From contig NZ_AGFX01000012.1 of assembly GCF_000236805.1 (NCBI RefSeq), forward strand, positions 1 through 64,000: a stretch of 64,000 nucleotides of DNA, read 5' to 3'. Each line of letters begins with the position of its first letter. Within the stretch, counting starts at the first letter, position 1. A program made the position numbers and the translations under genes. This document shows, piece by piece, positions 36,032 to 46,200 of this stretch. Source of the stretch: Paenibacillus peoriae KCTC 3763 (GTDB lineage: Bacteria > Bacillota > Bacilli > Paenibacillales > Paenibacillaceae). The notes under the pieces were generated by a model. That model saw only the letters and a list, made by a program, of their open reading frames with translations, ran no database searches and was not told the origin of the DNA.

Positions 36032-36059
36032 TACTGATTATGTCCTTCGTTACAGCATA

Positions 36060-37349
36060 CTATTTTAAAATAAACAGTGCGGCTCCATGAGGTGGTATAT
36101 CTGCGGACAATTCTTGATCCAACGTGCCTAAATCCACATGATTCCACAAGTCTCTGGCACTTGCCTGCCCTTCAATACCAAGGTCTTTTAACGATACACG
36201 GACCTTCGAAACTTCATCTCCGGCATTAAACAAAGCAGCATATACATGACCTTCCTCGTTATGCGAAGTCCAGACGATATGACCATCTTTTCTATAAACC
36301 TGCCGCGCGCACTCACCGTTGCGATGAGCATCCAGTACTTCTTCATTAGTCAGCAAAGAAAGTGTCCATGCATCATTATCCCGCATTTCCCCCCCAAACA
36401 TCAGCGGAGAACGGAAAATGCTCCACAAGGTCATCATGGTCAGCTGCTCATCTTTTGTAAAGCGTGTCCATCGATCATGGCTGCCGGACTCTACCGAATC
36501 TACCGAACGAATACCCAGATGACCCAACGGCAACATGTCGCAATCCGGCCAGTGACCCGGGCCCACATGTTCTGCCCATTTCTCACAGCGCTCAAACATA
36601 CCATGCAATAAAGGCCACACATCCCAAAAATCGTCAGTCATGCGCCACATATTAGCGTTTGCAATGAGCTCTGATGCATGCTCCAGCGGTGCAGGACCAG
36701 GAGACAGACTCAATACCATCGGAAGTCCGTACCCAGCAATAGCCTGCCTGATCAATTCAATCTCTGCCAAATGAATACCGTAGAGACGGGACGCAGCAAT
36801 GTCATCGACTTTGACAAAATCGACTCCCCATTCCGCATACAGGTCAAACAATGAGTTATAGTACTCCTGTGCACCCTCCTTGGACGCATCCACCCCATAC
36901 ATATCTGTATTCCAGGGACAAATAGAGTTGGTATGCGCAATCTGTCTGGCCGTTGCCGTAGTTCCCAGGATCGGTGTATCCTGATGCACCGCTTGTCGGG
37001 GAATTCCTCTCATCATATGTATGCCAAACTTCAAGCCCAGACTGTGTACATATTCCGCCAGAGCCTGAAAGCCGCGTCCATCTGCTGCTGATGGAAAACG
37101 ATTGACCGCAGGAATAAGGCGTGAGAACGAATCCATTTCCAGCGGAACGAACGGGCGATACTGCGAAGATACAGCTCCCGACTCATACCACTGAATATCC
37201 ACTACGACATATTCCCAACCATATTTCTTCAGATGCTCTGCCATATATTGAGCGTTCCCTCGTACTTCCTCTTCCCGTACCGCCGCACCGTAGCAATCCC
37301 AGCTATTCCACCCCATAGGCGGTGTATGCGCTACCAAATGATGTTGCAT
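36060..37349 (-). CDS. GH27-family alpha-galactosidase-like glycosidase
   Basis: A 429-residue cytoplasmic protein starting with TPPMGWNSWDCYG, the GH27 hallmark. The probable nucleophile Asp is in DFVKVDD (~residue 190; classical GH27 reads LKYDNC) and the acid/base in WRMTDDFWD (~residue 247). A C-terminal beta domain follows. The altered nucleophile motif fits a GH27 subgroup that may act on related sugars (beta-L-arabinopyranoside or others), so alpha-galactosidase is a family-level call. No signal peptide, so the substrate must be imported. It is a single gene. Confidence 0.8.
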   Translation of the reverse strand: MQHHLVAHTPPMGWNSWDCYGAAVREEEVRGNAQYMAEHLKKYGWEYVVVDIQWYESGAVSSQYRPFVPLEMDSFSRLIPAVNRFPSAADGRGFQALAEYVHSLGLKFGIHMMRGIPRQAVHQDTPILGTTATARQIAHTNSICPWNTDMYGVDASKEGAQEYYNSLFDLYAEWGVDFVKVDDIAASRLYGIHLAEIELIRQAIAGYGLPMVLSLSPGPAPLEHASELIANANMWRMTDDFWDVWPLLHGMFERCEKWAEHVGPGHWPDCDMLPLGHLGIRSVDSVESGSHDRWTRFTKDEQLTMMTLWSIFRSPLMFGGEMRDNDAWTLSLLTNEEVLDAHRNGECARQVYRKDGHIVWTSHNEEGHVYAALFNAGDEVSKVRVSLKDLGIEGQASARDLWNHVDLGTLDQELSADIPPHGAALFILK

Positions 37350-37589
37350 CTCCCATTCATCCTTTCATCTCATAGAATCTATCTCATAAAACTCTGTCTC
37401 ATTGAACTCATTCAGCTGCCGATATTCACCTATCACTACGACTCCATTATAATGTAACCCCTTACTTTTGTCGCTTGTCATCTTTTACATTTCCACTTTT
37501 TATACATTCATGTTGACTAACTTAAAGAATGTGGTACATTTAAAATTGCTTGTTAAAAAACTTTGACTTGAATCAGAGGGTGATTTTAC

Positions 37590-38498
37590 ATGTGTGAACA
37601 TGCTTATCGAATTTTGTTGTTTTACAAATATGTAAATATTGAAGATCCTGCTACCTTTACGGCAGAGCATCTGGCTTACTGCAAGGAACTGGGCGTCAAG
37701 GGAAGAATCTTGATTGCCGGGGAAGGTATTAACGGAACATTGTCTGGTACGGTAGAGCAAACGGAGCAGTATATGCGTGATTTGCGCACCAATCCGAAAT
37801 TCCACGATATCGTTTTTAAAATAGATGAATCTGACGGTCATGCGTTCAAGAAAATATTTGTACGTCATCGTCAGGAGCTTGTTACGCTGCGCCATGAGGA
37901 TGAGCTCGACCCTAATGAAATTAGCGGCAAGCGTTTGTCACCACAGGAGTTTTATGAGCAGCTTCAAGGTGAGGATGTAGTTGTACTGGATGGTCGTAAC
38001 GACTATGAATATGACATCGGTCATTTCCGCGGAGCTATTCGCCCGGAAGTTGAATCATTCCGTGAATTTCCGCAGTGGATTCGTGATAATATGAATCAGT
38101 TTAAGGATAAGAAAGTCCTGACGTATTGCACCGGTGGTATTCGTTGCGAAAAGCTGTCCGGTCTTCTGATCAAAGAAGGCTTTCACGATGTAGCCCAGCT
38201 GGATGGCGGCATTGTGACTTACAGCAAGGACCCGGAAGTACAGGGACGTTTGTTTGACGGCAAATGCTATGTGTTTGACGAACGGATTTCGATTCCAATC
38301 AACCATACTGATGAAGACGTTGTTGTCGGCAAGTGCTTCCATTGCGAAACGCCAAACGATCATTATATCAACTGCCCAGTGTGCAATCTCCAGCATATCG
38401 TATGTCCAGACTGCGAAGAGCAGCATCAGCACTATTGCTCTGACGAGTGCCGGACCACAGCCTTCTCGAAAAATAAAGTATTAGGTTCAACTGCCTGA
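37590..38498 (+). CDS. trhO: tRNA uridine(34) hydroxylase, rhodanese-domain TrhO
   Basis: A 302-residue TrhO/YceA-type protein: an N-terminal domain ([28 protein letters not shown]), a rhodanese domain with active-site Cys in [11 protein letters not shown] (~residue 177), and a C-terminal Cys-rich zinc-binding region ([25 protein letters not shown]). TrhO hydroxylates U34 of certain tRNAs towards 5-methoxyuridine in Bacillus-type bacteria. SD GAGGGTGA before the ATG. It has its own terminator. Confidence 0.9.
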   Translation: MCEHAYRILLFYKYVNIEDPATFTAEHLAYCKELGVKGRILIAGEGINGTLSGTVEQTEQYMRDLRTNPKFHDIVFKIDESDGHAFKKIFVRHRQELVTLRHEDELDPNEISGKRLSPQEFYEQLQGEDVVVLDGRNDYEYDIGHFRGAIRPEVESFREFPQWIRDNMNQFKDKKVLTYCTGGIRCEKLSGLLIKEGFHDVAQLDGGIVTYSKDPEVQGRLFDGKCYVFDERISIPINHTDEDVVVGKCFHCETPNDHYINCPVCNLQHIVCPDCEEQHQHYCSDECRTTAFSKNKVLGSTA

Positions 38499-38529
38499 TA
38501 TTCAGGGCTTTAAGGAAAGAAATATCGTC

Positions 38530-38583
38530 AACAGCGGCGTACCAGGACTTGAAAAATAAAGTCTTGGTACGCCGCTGTTTTTT
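38530..38583 (+). terminator. Rho-independent terminator of trhO
   Basis: A ~20-bp stem (AACAGCGGCGTACCA... and complement, one mismatch) is followed by a T6 run. Confidence 0.88.
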
Positions 38584-38601
38584 GACTCGTCCCTCTTTTG
38601 T

Positions 38602-39171
38602 CTACCCATTGTCAATTTGCTTGATAATCCTAGCTGGGCTGCCGCCTACAACCACATTATCAGGGACATCCTTGGTAACAACCGCTCCAGAAGCAATAAC
38701 CACATTATTGCCTATTTTTACACCCGGGTTGATAACTGACCGTCCACCGATCCATACGCTATGACCGATCGTAACCGGCTTCCCAAATTCCGCTCCGGTA
38801 TTTCTTTCCTGAGCCTCCAAGGGGTGAGCTGCAGTATAGATATGTACGCCCGGAGCCAGAAAACAGTTGTCGCCTATACGAATTTCACACACGTCAAGAA
38901 ACACGCAATCGAAATTCGCATAGAAGTTCTCACCGATGTGAATATTATAGCCATAATCACAGTGAAACGACGGCTCAATATGAAGATTCTTGCCCGTTGA
39001 TCCGAACAGCTCCGTTAGAAGCTCTATTCTTTGTTCATCATCTGTTTCAAGTGACTGATTGAACAATCGTGTCAATCTCCGGGCGTTTAAGCGTTCCTTC
39101 AACAGTTCTGGATCAGACCCATAATAAAGTTCACCACTTAACATCTTTTCTTTTTCGGTTTTTGTTAGCAT
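38602..39171 (-). CDS. maa: Maltose/galactoside O-acetyltransferase-type hexapeptide enzyme
   Basis: A 189-residue left-handed beta-helix acetyltransferase: [19 protein letters not shown] at the start, catalytic His in YTAAHPL (~residue 115), and hexapeptide repeats ([32 protein letters not shown]). It acetylates sugars with acetyl-CoA; the exact acceptor is uncertain (maltose, glucose or galactoside). Start ATG at 39171 with AAAGGA upstream. It follows the MFS gene on the same strand. Confidence 0.88.
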   Translation of the reverse strand: MLTKTEKEKMLSGELYYGSDPELLKERLNARRLTRLFNQSLETDDEQRIELLTELFGSTGKNLHIEPSFHCDYGYNIHIGENFYANFDCVFLDVCEIRIGDNCFLAPGVHIYTAAHPLEAQERNTGAEFGKPVTIGHSVWIGGRSVINPGVKIGNNVVIASGAVVTKDVPDNVVVGGSPARIIKQIDNG

Positions 39172-39202
39172 ATGAATTATTCCTTTCGTAAAAAAGTCTT
39201 GT

Positions 39203-40441
39203 CTAAATGATTTCTTGCCGCTTGGACAAATAAATAAATAACATAAGACCGGTAACCGCGCACAACGCTGCACATAAACCTATAACTCCATATCCAGCCT
39301 GAAGCCCGTAAAGCAGTCCTACTTGTGAATCTTCACCGAAATACCTCTTAACGATTTCAATGACTCCCCCAATTAGATAATTACCGATAACACTGCCTAA
39401 TCCCATAAGTGTAACTGTAATTGTAATAGCCGTGTCGCTTTCCTTCGGGTATCTTCTGGCTATAAAAGCCATAACTGTCGGATAGATCATTGCAATACCT
39501 ACACCAGCGGCAGCAAATAGGAAGACTAAGCGTTCTCCGCCCAAAATTGCAGCAAACGTGCATACGGCTGAAAATCCCGAAAATATAATCAGTGATAATG
39601 TAAACCCGATTTTATCGGTTAACGGGCCTAGCAAAAGTCGTGCAAGCGCAAAGCATAAGAAAAAGGCAGACAGTATTCCTGAAGCCATAACCGTGTCCCA
39701 GTTGTAAGCCTTTTCTAGAAAGTTAACAAGCCATCCACCGACCGCCAGTTCCGATACGACACCAAAAGAAAGAATGAGAACCATATACCATAAAACAGGG
39801 TCCATCAGCAAAACTTTTAAAGGAATACGTTCCTCATGCTGAATATCATCTCCCGGAAAAGTGCTGAACAACGCAAAAATGATCGGCAATATCGACAATA
39901 AAAGCATAACTAGATACATCCCGCGCCAGTCCAGCGTATAACCATTGACCGTAACTTGCATCAGACCTGTCGCGATCAGCGGAGCAACCGTCGAGCTAAG
40001 ACCGTAAAAACCATGGGTCAAATTCATCATCGTTCCCGTGTTTTTTACAAAGATACGCGCACCAAGAATGGCCAATCCGATCTCCAGCATTCCATTTCCG
40101 ATGTACATCAGGAAGTAAGAAGCTGAAAACATAGGATAGTAACGCGAGAAGAAAATGAATATACCTGAGACAGCCATTGCCGCGAGTGCTATAATCGTTA
40201 CCAGCTTAATTCCCCATTTTCTGGTTAAATATGCCGTAAACGAGCAAGCAATCAAATAGCCAAGGGCGTTCAGGGACAATAAGGTGCCGAGCTGTGATTC
40301 ATTCAGCATAAAATCAAATTGTATGCGTGGAATAGCCGGTCCTTTAATGTTTTCCGAAAATCCGAAAATGATGAAGCCTAAAAATATGGTAGCCAATTGC
40401 ATGGCATATATCTTGTTGAATTTGCCTGTATGCTTCTGCAC
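39203..40441 (-). CDS. MFS transporter
   Basis: About 412 residues with twelve hydrophobic helices, including [18 protein letters not shown] in the first loop and a large central loop ([13 protein letters not shown], ~residue 200). The overall look is of the FucP/sugar-type or YfkF-type MFS, but no substrate can be assigned. GTG at 40441 has GAGGAGAAGG ahead of it and is preferred over the ATG at 40459. It lies directly downstream of the ROK repressor gene in one operon, and the sugar acetyltransferase follows after 31 bases, so a carbohydrate substrate is plausible. Confidence 0.8.
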   Translation of the reverse strand: MQKHTGKFNKIYAMQLATIFLGFIIFGFSENIKGPAIPRIQFDFMLNESQLGTLLSLNALGYLIACSFTAYLTRKWGIKLVTIIALAAMAVSGIFIFFSRYYPMFSASYFLMYIGNGMLEIGLAILGARIFVKNTGTMMNLTHGFYGLSSTVAPLIATGLMQVTVNGYTLDWRGMYLVMLLLSILPIIFALFSTFPGDDIQHEERIPLKVLLMDPVLWYMVLILSFGVVSELAVGGWLVNFLEKAYNWDTVMASGILSAFFLCFALARLLLGPLTDKIGFTLSLIIFSGFSAVCTFAAILGGERLVFLFAAAGVGIAMIYPTVMAFIARRYPKESDTAITITVTLMGLGSVIGNYLIGGVIEIVKRYFGEDSQVGLLYGLQAGYGVIGLCAALCAVTGLMLFIYLSKRQEII

Positions 40442-40462
40442 TCTTTTCCTTCTCCTCATTCA

Positions 40463-41491
40463 TTATCTTTTTTCAATGACTTGCAGTCGGTAGGTTAAGC
40501 TCTCCAAGGTTGCCGTCACCATGCCTTTCATGTATTCTCGGTACGTATCGTTTTGAATGAAAAGCTGAGGCATATGCTCTTCTGGAATATCTTTTATACA
40601 GCCCATATAAAGTTCATCTAGCTGATTTTCACGGGGAAGCTCACCTGTAATCGCAATAGTTACCGGATTAATAATGGCAATGATCGAGGTTAGCGTATTT
40701 ACAGCCAACCGGATAAAGCCTTCATCGGTATGCAGTTGCCGCAGCTGCTCCTCGCGTGTTATTCCAAAGGGCAAAAAGGAAACCTCACCACCAAATTTCG
40801 TGTTACCGGATAATATGCGCCCGTCAACGATAAAACCGGCACCGGGAAAATGGTTTTTGGGAAACGTAACGACGGCAAACGTCTTTTCTTCTTCGAAGTT
40901 TTGTAAATGATAAAAACCATAAACCGTCATATTCATGTCGTTTTCAATGGTGACTGACACTTCGTATTTCTCTTCAAAATAAGGCCCTAGCGGTTTGCCT
41001 TCAAGGTCTGGAACATCGCAAACGCCAACGACTCCACGATGGACGACGCCGGGTATTCCAATGCCGATTGCTTGTACATTACCGTTTTCGCCAACAAGTT
41101 TCTCGATCAGCCCATCAATCGCATCGACATCGATATGTTGTAGTTCTATTGTGGTCTCTTTGACAGTCTCGCCGACCAGATTCACGATACTGTAACTGAT
41201 GGAGTGAATCCCTCCTTCCGTCTTGACAAGCAAACAAACGACGCAGCCAAAGTCGGCGTTATACTTATACAGTTTGGCAGGTCTGCCGCCGCTTGCTCCA
41301 TCTGATTCCATCTCGATCACTTCGCCGACAGCGGCAAGTTCGTTTAATATGGTACCGCATGTGGCTACGCTCAGCTTGGTCAGGTTGGCAATCGACGCTT
41401 TGGTTCCGATCCCCTGCGCTTTTAACACGTTTTTTACCAGTTCTACGTTCATTTTTTTGAGTTGAATCGTATTGTGTGTAACAGGCTGCAT
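40463..41491 (-). CDS. ROK-family transcriptional regulator
   Basis: A 342-residue NagC/XylR-type protein: an N-terminal winged helix (NVELVKNVLKAQGIGTKASIANLT; SVATCGTILNEL), then a ROK sugar-kinase-like fold (AIGIGIPGVVHRGVV; TIENDMNMTVYG). The canonical ROK zinc-binding Cys cluster is not obvious. SD AAAGGGGTG before the ATG. First in the operon with the MFS transporter and probably its regulator; the sugar effector is unknown. Confidence 0.85.
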   Translation of the reverse strand: MQPVTHNTIQLKKMNVELVKNVLKAQGIGTKASIANLTKLSVATCGTILNELAAVGEVIEMESDGASGGRPAKLYKYNADFGCVVCLLVKTEGGIHSISYSIVNLVGETVKETTIELQHIDVDAIDGLIEKLVGENGNVQAIGIGIPGVVHRGVVGVCDVPDLEGKPLGPYFEEKYEVSVTIENDMNMTVYGFYHLQNFEEEKTFAVVTFPKNHFPGAGFIVDGRILSGNTKFGGEVSFLPFGITREEQLRQLHTDEGFIRLAVNTLTSIIAIINPVTIAITGELPRENQLDELYMGCIKDIPEEHMPQLFIQNDTYREYMKGMVTATLESLTYRLQVIEKR

Positions 41492-41670
41492 GTTTTCACC
41501 CCTTTAATTAATACTTTTTATAACTCATTTAATAAATGGAGTATAACGTTCCTTGATTATGAAGTCAATATTCTACTCTGTGACACTTAGAATAACTGCC
41601 TCAAGATTCATAGTATATACCTATAAGCATGATCGAATTTACATCTTGGACGGGCTCGAAAGCTACATCT

Positions 41671-41676
41671 TATAAT
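41671..41676 (+). promoter_or_regulatory. -10 box of a likely promoter for the AEC transporter gene
   Basis: TATAAT at 41671-41676, with TTGGAC 19 bases upstream (41646-41651), about 35 bases before the start codon. The spacing is long, so the -35 assignment is tentative. Confidence 0.4.
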
Positions 41677-41711
41677 GAAAATGTCATTACAGAAAAAGGA
41701 TGGGGATTTTC

Positions 41712-42638
41712 ATGATTCAAATCGTACTTTCAACGCTATTATCCGTTATCGTTCCACTGTCCATACCAGTGATTTCCGGGTTTTTGCTCGGCAAATTCAT
41801 GAAGCTCGAAACCAAACCACTCTCGACGTTATACTTATACTTTTTAAGTCCTGCGATGATTCTGGACACGCTGCTCAAGGCACAGCTTTCCCTGCATGAT
41901 GTGGCGCAGACTGCTGCCTTTTCGATATTGAATCTGCTGCTGTTATGGGGAATCGCTCAATTGGCAGGGAAAATCTTTAGATTAAGCGCCCCGGAAACGG
42001 CTGGACTTACCTTGATCTCCACGCTGACCAATAGTGCGAATTATGGGTTGCCACTCATTTTACTTGCCTTTGGGCAGCTTGGATTGGATAAAGCCTCTGT
42101 GTATGTGGTCATTCAGATGATTTTGGTCAATACCCTTGGAGTTTATTTTGCAGCCCGCTCTGAATTTTCCGTTCAAAGTGCAGTCAAGTCGGTATTCTCA
42201 CTGCCTGCGATCTATGCAGCTATACTTGCCCTGGGGCTTCGGTTGCTGGATTGGCATTTGCCCTCCGGCGTTCAATCGGGCGTCTCGATGATTGCTGCGG
42301 CCTATTCTCCGGTCGTGCTGGCGATCCTTGGCACCCAGATGGCTTATGTGAAAATATCCAAGTTGGAGCCGTCTATTAAAAAAGCCAGCTACGCAGGACT
42401 CATTATCCGGCTTCTGCTCTCTCCGCTTACGGCCTATCTTGCCATGCTGATACTGGGGATATCAGACCTTTTGTTCTCCGTGCTCTTTATTCTGGCCTCC
42501 ATGCCGGTTGCCGTGAATGCTGTCATCTTAGCAGAAAAATTTAATGCATCGCCCAAACTGGTATCCACCTGCATCCTGTGGAGTACGATTGCCTCATTCC
42601 TGATTTTGCCTATTCTCATTATGATCGTAGCGGGATAG
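41712..42638 (+). CDS. AEC-family (auxin efflux carrier-like) transporter
   Basis: A 308-residue membrane protein with ten helices in two halves. It shows VPLSIPVISGFLLGKF near the start, the half-site STLTNSANYGLPLILLAFG (~residue 105), and SMPVAVNAVILAEKF (~residue 275), typical of AEC permeases that move small organic acids. ATG at 41712 follows AAGGATGGGG; the frame extends four codons earlier. It is a single gene. Confidence 0.85.
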   Translation: MIQIVLSTLLSVIVPLSIPVISGFLLGKFMKLETKPLSTLYLYFLSPAMILDTLLKAQLSLHDVAQTAAFSILNLLLLWGIAQLAGKIFRLSAPETAGLTLISTLTNSANYGLPLILLAFGQLGLDKASVYVVIQMILVNTLGVYFAARSEFSVQSAVKSVFSLPAIYAAILALGLRLLDWHLPSGVQSGVSMIAAAYSPVVLAILGTQMAYVKISKLEPSIKKASYAGLIIRLLLSPLTAYLAMLILGISDLLFSVLFILASMPVAVNAVILAEKFNASPKLVSTCILWSTIASFLILPILIMIVAG

Positions 42639-42642
42639 CCAG

Positions 42643-42672
42643 AAAAAAAGACTCTCTATCGTGTAGAGAATC
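42643..42672 (-). terminator. Rho-independent terminator of the ATPase-island minus operon
   Basis: A 9-bp stem (GATTCTCTA/TAGAGAGTC with one mismatch) is followed by a T7 run on the minus strand. It lies past the 42722 stop, in convergent position to the AEC gene. Confidence 0.75.
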
Positions 42673-42681
42673 CAGTATGCA

Positions 42682-42715
42682 GTATGCAGCCTGCTGTCAG
42701 CTCCAGGCTGCATAC
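42682..42715. terminator. Perfect 12-bp hairpin between convergent genes
   Basis: GTATGCAGCCTG and CAGGCTGCATAC flank a 10-base loop, immediately after the 42722 stop on the minus side. No T-run, so it may act as an mRNA 3'-end stabiliser or with the hairpin at 42643-42672. Confidence 0.6.
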
Positions 42716-42721
42716 AATCCA

Positions 42722-42946
42722 TTAGCGTATTCGTGGAAAACTGATCCAGCCCAGCAGATTTAATCTTGATTTCTTTCCCTTTTCCCGGATTTGTCCCATA
42801 AATTCCCCAAGAAATCGTTCCCACTTTAAACCGATTTCTTTTTTCGTGCTATCGTTTTCAAGCACGCATCTTACGCTTTGGTTTAAGGCCGATTCCAGGT
42901 GCGTTAAGGCTTCGCGTAAATGATTATCTATATTTTGTTCGTTCAT
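42722..42946 (-). CDS. Small helical protein of unknown function
   Basis: Seventy-four residues; the first ~60 are predicted helical and charged (NEQNIDNHLREALTHLESAL), the tail contains GKKSRLNLLGWISF. There is no signal or membrane helix. SD GAGGAGA before the ATG. It is the last gene of the minus operon with the P-type ATPase and the DUF5132-like protein. I do not recognise the family. Confidence 0.6.
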   Translation of the reverse strand: MNEQNIDNHLREALTHLESALNQSVRCVLENDSTKKEIGLKWERFLGEFMGQIREKGKKSRLNLLGWISFPRIR

Positions 42947-42959
42947 CTATCCGTTCTCC

Positions 42960-43223
42960 TCACTTTTGGGTATCGTCAAGCAATGAGATTTCTTGGTCGA
43001 GCTGTTTTTTCATTCTTTCAAATTGGGCTTCGGCAATGATATCTTCCACTTCTTGCCGCGCTAATTGAATGTAAGATTTGCCTTGATTGATTAAGTAGGC
43101 TCCGCCTTGCATGCCAGCTTCGGCAAGAGGGCGGAAAGTAGTTTTAGCAATGGGAAGCAAAGCGGAAGCCGCAAAGGCGAGCGCAGTCCCAATAACCATT
43201 TTTTCAAAGCTATTTTGCACCAT
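42960..43223 (-). CDS. DUF5132-like single-helix membrane protein
   Basis: Eighty-seven residues: a short start, one membrane helix rich in small residues (VIGTALAFAASALLPIA), then a long amphipathic cytoplasmic helix (ARQEVEDIIAEAQFERMKKQ). This resembles DUF5132 proteins, often found beside P-type ATPases. Similar small single-helix partners (mycobacterial PacL/DUF1490) scaffold metal-efflux ATPases; that this one does so is inference. SD AAGGAGG. It is directly downstream of the ATPase gene. Confidence 0.7.
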   Translation of the reverse strand: MVQNSFEKMVIGTALAFAASALLPIAKTTFRPLAEAGMQGGAYLINQGKSYIQLARQEVEDIIAEAQFERMKKQLDQEISLLDDTQK

Positions 43224-43285
43224 CGTGATCCTCCTTGTAATTGAGGATTTTGCAAAAATCCTGAATTAAGTATTACTGCGGCTGA

Positions 43286-46200
43286 TTAAGCCGCAGCGTA
43301 GATGTGGTTTGCAGAGCCATCCTCACTTGTCTGCTTCTTTGAAATCAAAGCCAAAATCGGCTTGGACAAAAGAGATACCGATCCGGCTACGCCAAGGATA
43401 GGAATCCAATATTTCAGCGGCAGATGGGCGGTGTGGAAAAACCCGGCCAATGGCGGGATATATAAGGCTCCTAGTAGAGCCAGCCAGGAAACGCAGAGAG
43501 CCCCGATCAGAAAGCGATCTTTTGCCCAATCGCGCACTGTTTCTTCAGAGCCTTCCTGTCGCCACGAAAAGGTTTGCATCAATTGCCCCGCGACTAATGT
43601 TGCAAAAGCAACGCTTTGAGCCACAGGCATCGGAGCACCAACTGCAAGGCTTGCGGCAAATAGGCCGAGTGATCCCAATCCCAGCAAAGCCCCTCTTGTA
43701 ATCACTTTTCGGTACAGGTCTTTATCGATGAAATCCGTTCGTTTCTGCTGCTTTGTTTTCTGGCCTGGATTTACAGCAAGAACCATTGCTGGCAAAGCAT
43801 CGGTCAACAAATTCATTAGCAGAATTTGAATAGGAACCAAAGGAATCGGCAACCCGACCATCACGGCGACGCTGGTGACGATGATCTCGGCCAGATTTCC
43901 GGTTAATAAACAGCCGAGTGCCTTACGAATATTTCCAATAATTGTTCGGCCTTCTTTAACTCCCTCCAGAATCGTGCCGAAATGATCTTCCGTTAGCACC
44001 ATGTCCGCAGTTTCCTTCGTTACTTCCGTCCCTGTTCTTCCCATTGCGATACCAACGTTGGCTTGTTTGATAGCAGGCGTATCGTTGACGCCATCGCCAG
44101 TCATGGCAACGATTTGTCCTCGGTTTTGCAGCGCTGTTACAATGCGAAGCTTGTGCTCAGGCGTGACCCGGGCAAAAATGGATACTTGCTCCACAATTTG
44201 GTTCAACTCTTCGTCTGATAAACGGTCAAGCTCATGTCCGGTTACAACACTCTGCGCATCACTGTTAATTCCGAGTTGCTTCGCGATGGCAATGGCGGTA
44301 ATCGGGTGGTCGCCTGTGATCATCACAGGTTTTAGCCCGAGTGTAAAAGCCTCCTGAATATTTTGTTCTACTTCGGGTTTGGGTGGGTCCATCATGCCAG
44401 CCAAACCGACATAAATTAATTCATGTTCGTCATCAATGGACTCGTTGTCGACGCTCTCATCCAGAGGTCGATATGCGAAAGCAAGCACACGAAGTGCTGC
44501 GGCTGAAAACTTTTCATTTTGCTGTACGATGTGCTGCTTCTGTTCTTCGGATAGAGGCAATATCTCCCCGTTTTTTTGATATCGATTGCAATGGCGGAGA
44601 ATCGTCTCAACGGCTCCTTTGGAAAAGAGATAGCATTCCTGCTCCGCCTGAACATCCTTGCAAACCACGCTCATTTTCGCAGTTTTAGAATCAAATGGAA
44701 TTTCATGCCCACGATGCCAGTGGGTCATATCCTTAAGCCACAGTCCGTTTTTGGCTGCAAGCGTCAAAAGCGCGCCCTCAGTCGGATCCCCTTTGGTCAG
44801 CCACTGTCCTGCCTGCTGCTCTAGCTTGCTGTTATTGCATAGCAAGCAGATTTGCAGCAAGCGAGTCAAATCAGGATGGGTTGAGGGGTTTTCGCAATTT
44901 CCTGCATTTTTGAGTCCTGCAGCTGCAGCAGCAGCCTCGGGAGCCAGCTCCTCCAATGCTCCCGTCGGTTCGTAGCCATCGCCTGTTACAGTCCATGCGC
45001 GATCCGCGGTAGAGAGCGCTTTTACCGTCATTTCATTTTTGGTTAATGTACCTGTCTTGTCTGTGCAAATAACCGTAGTCCTTCCTAATGTTTCCAATGA
45101 GGAAAGCTTTCGGATCAGCGCGTTTTTCTTCGCCATACGGAATATGCCTGCGCTGAGAGCAATAGTGATGGTAACCGGAAGCCCTTCAGGGATGGCAGAA
45201 GCCGCCAGCGTGATCGAAGTCGAAATGATTTGTGGAAAAGGGATGCCACGAAGCATACCGATTGTGAATACGATTCCGCCCACGATGAGAGCGCCTTTCA
45301 CAAATTTTTTGCTAATTGACGTTACTTTTTCCTGTAAAGGGGTTACTTCTTTTTCATGCTGCTTTAAAAGCGACATTAAATGTCCCATCTCAGTATTCAT
45401 TCCGGTTTGTACAACAATACCTATTCCCTTGCCACCGCACACGTCGGTTCCCATGAAGAGCATGTTGGTTCGCTCAGATAAAGCACAATCCTCTGAGAGA
45501 GATGACTCATTCTTTTCGACGGGAACAGATTCCCCAGTCAGAGTCGACTCGTTGACTCGCATATTCCATGAGTTGATCAACCGAATATCGGCTGGAACGC
45601 GATCCCCTGCTTCCAGGGAAACGATATCGCCGGGCACCAATTCCACAGCGCTTAGCTCCACGTGCTGGCCTTGTCTGATGACTTTACATACCGGGGGTTG
45701 AAATTGATTCAGCTTGTCCACAACTTTTTCCGCTTTGCGTTCCTGAATCGTGCCAATTGCGGCGTTTGCGAGCAGGATTGCTCCCATTGCAAGTCCATCG
45801 AATACCCCACCCGTAAGAAAGGCGAGTGCACTTGTGCCAAGGAGGATCAGAGTTGTGAATTCCTTGAATTGGCCCAAATATGCAATGAGCCAAGGAGTAG
45901 GTTTTTTACTCTCAAGCTTATTTGAACCATATTGGTTTCTTATAGAAAGAACCTGATCAGACGTCAACCCGCTTTGCAGGTTTGTTTGAAACTTCGTGTA
46001 AATCTGTTCGTTAGGTAGTTGATGCCAGGCAAAGGCTTCGGAAGCGACCGCAGCCTCGTCCTTATACGCTATTTCCGGTGGAGCTGGCAAGACTTCACTC
46101 CTGTTTTTCGTTCTGGATATAAACACAAGCGATAAAGCATCACTGATCAAATTAACCGCTGGGGCACTGATCATACCTAATGTAGCAAAAGCAGATCCAA

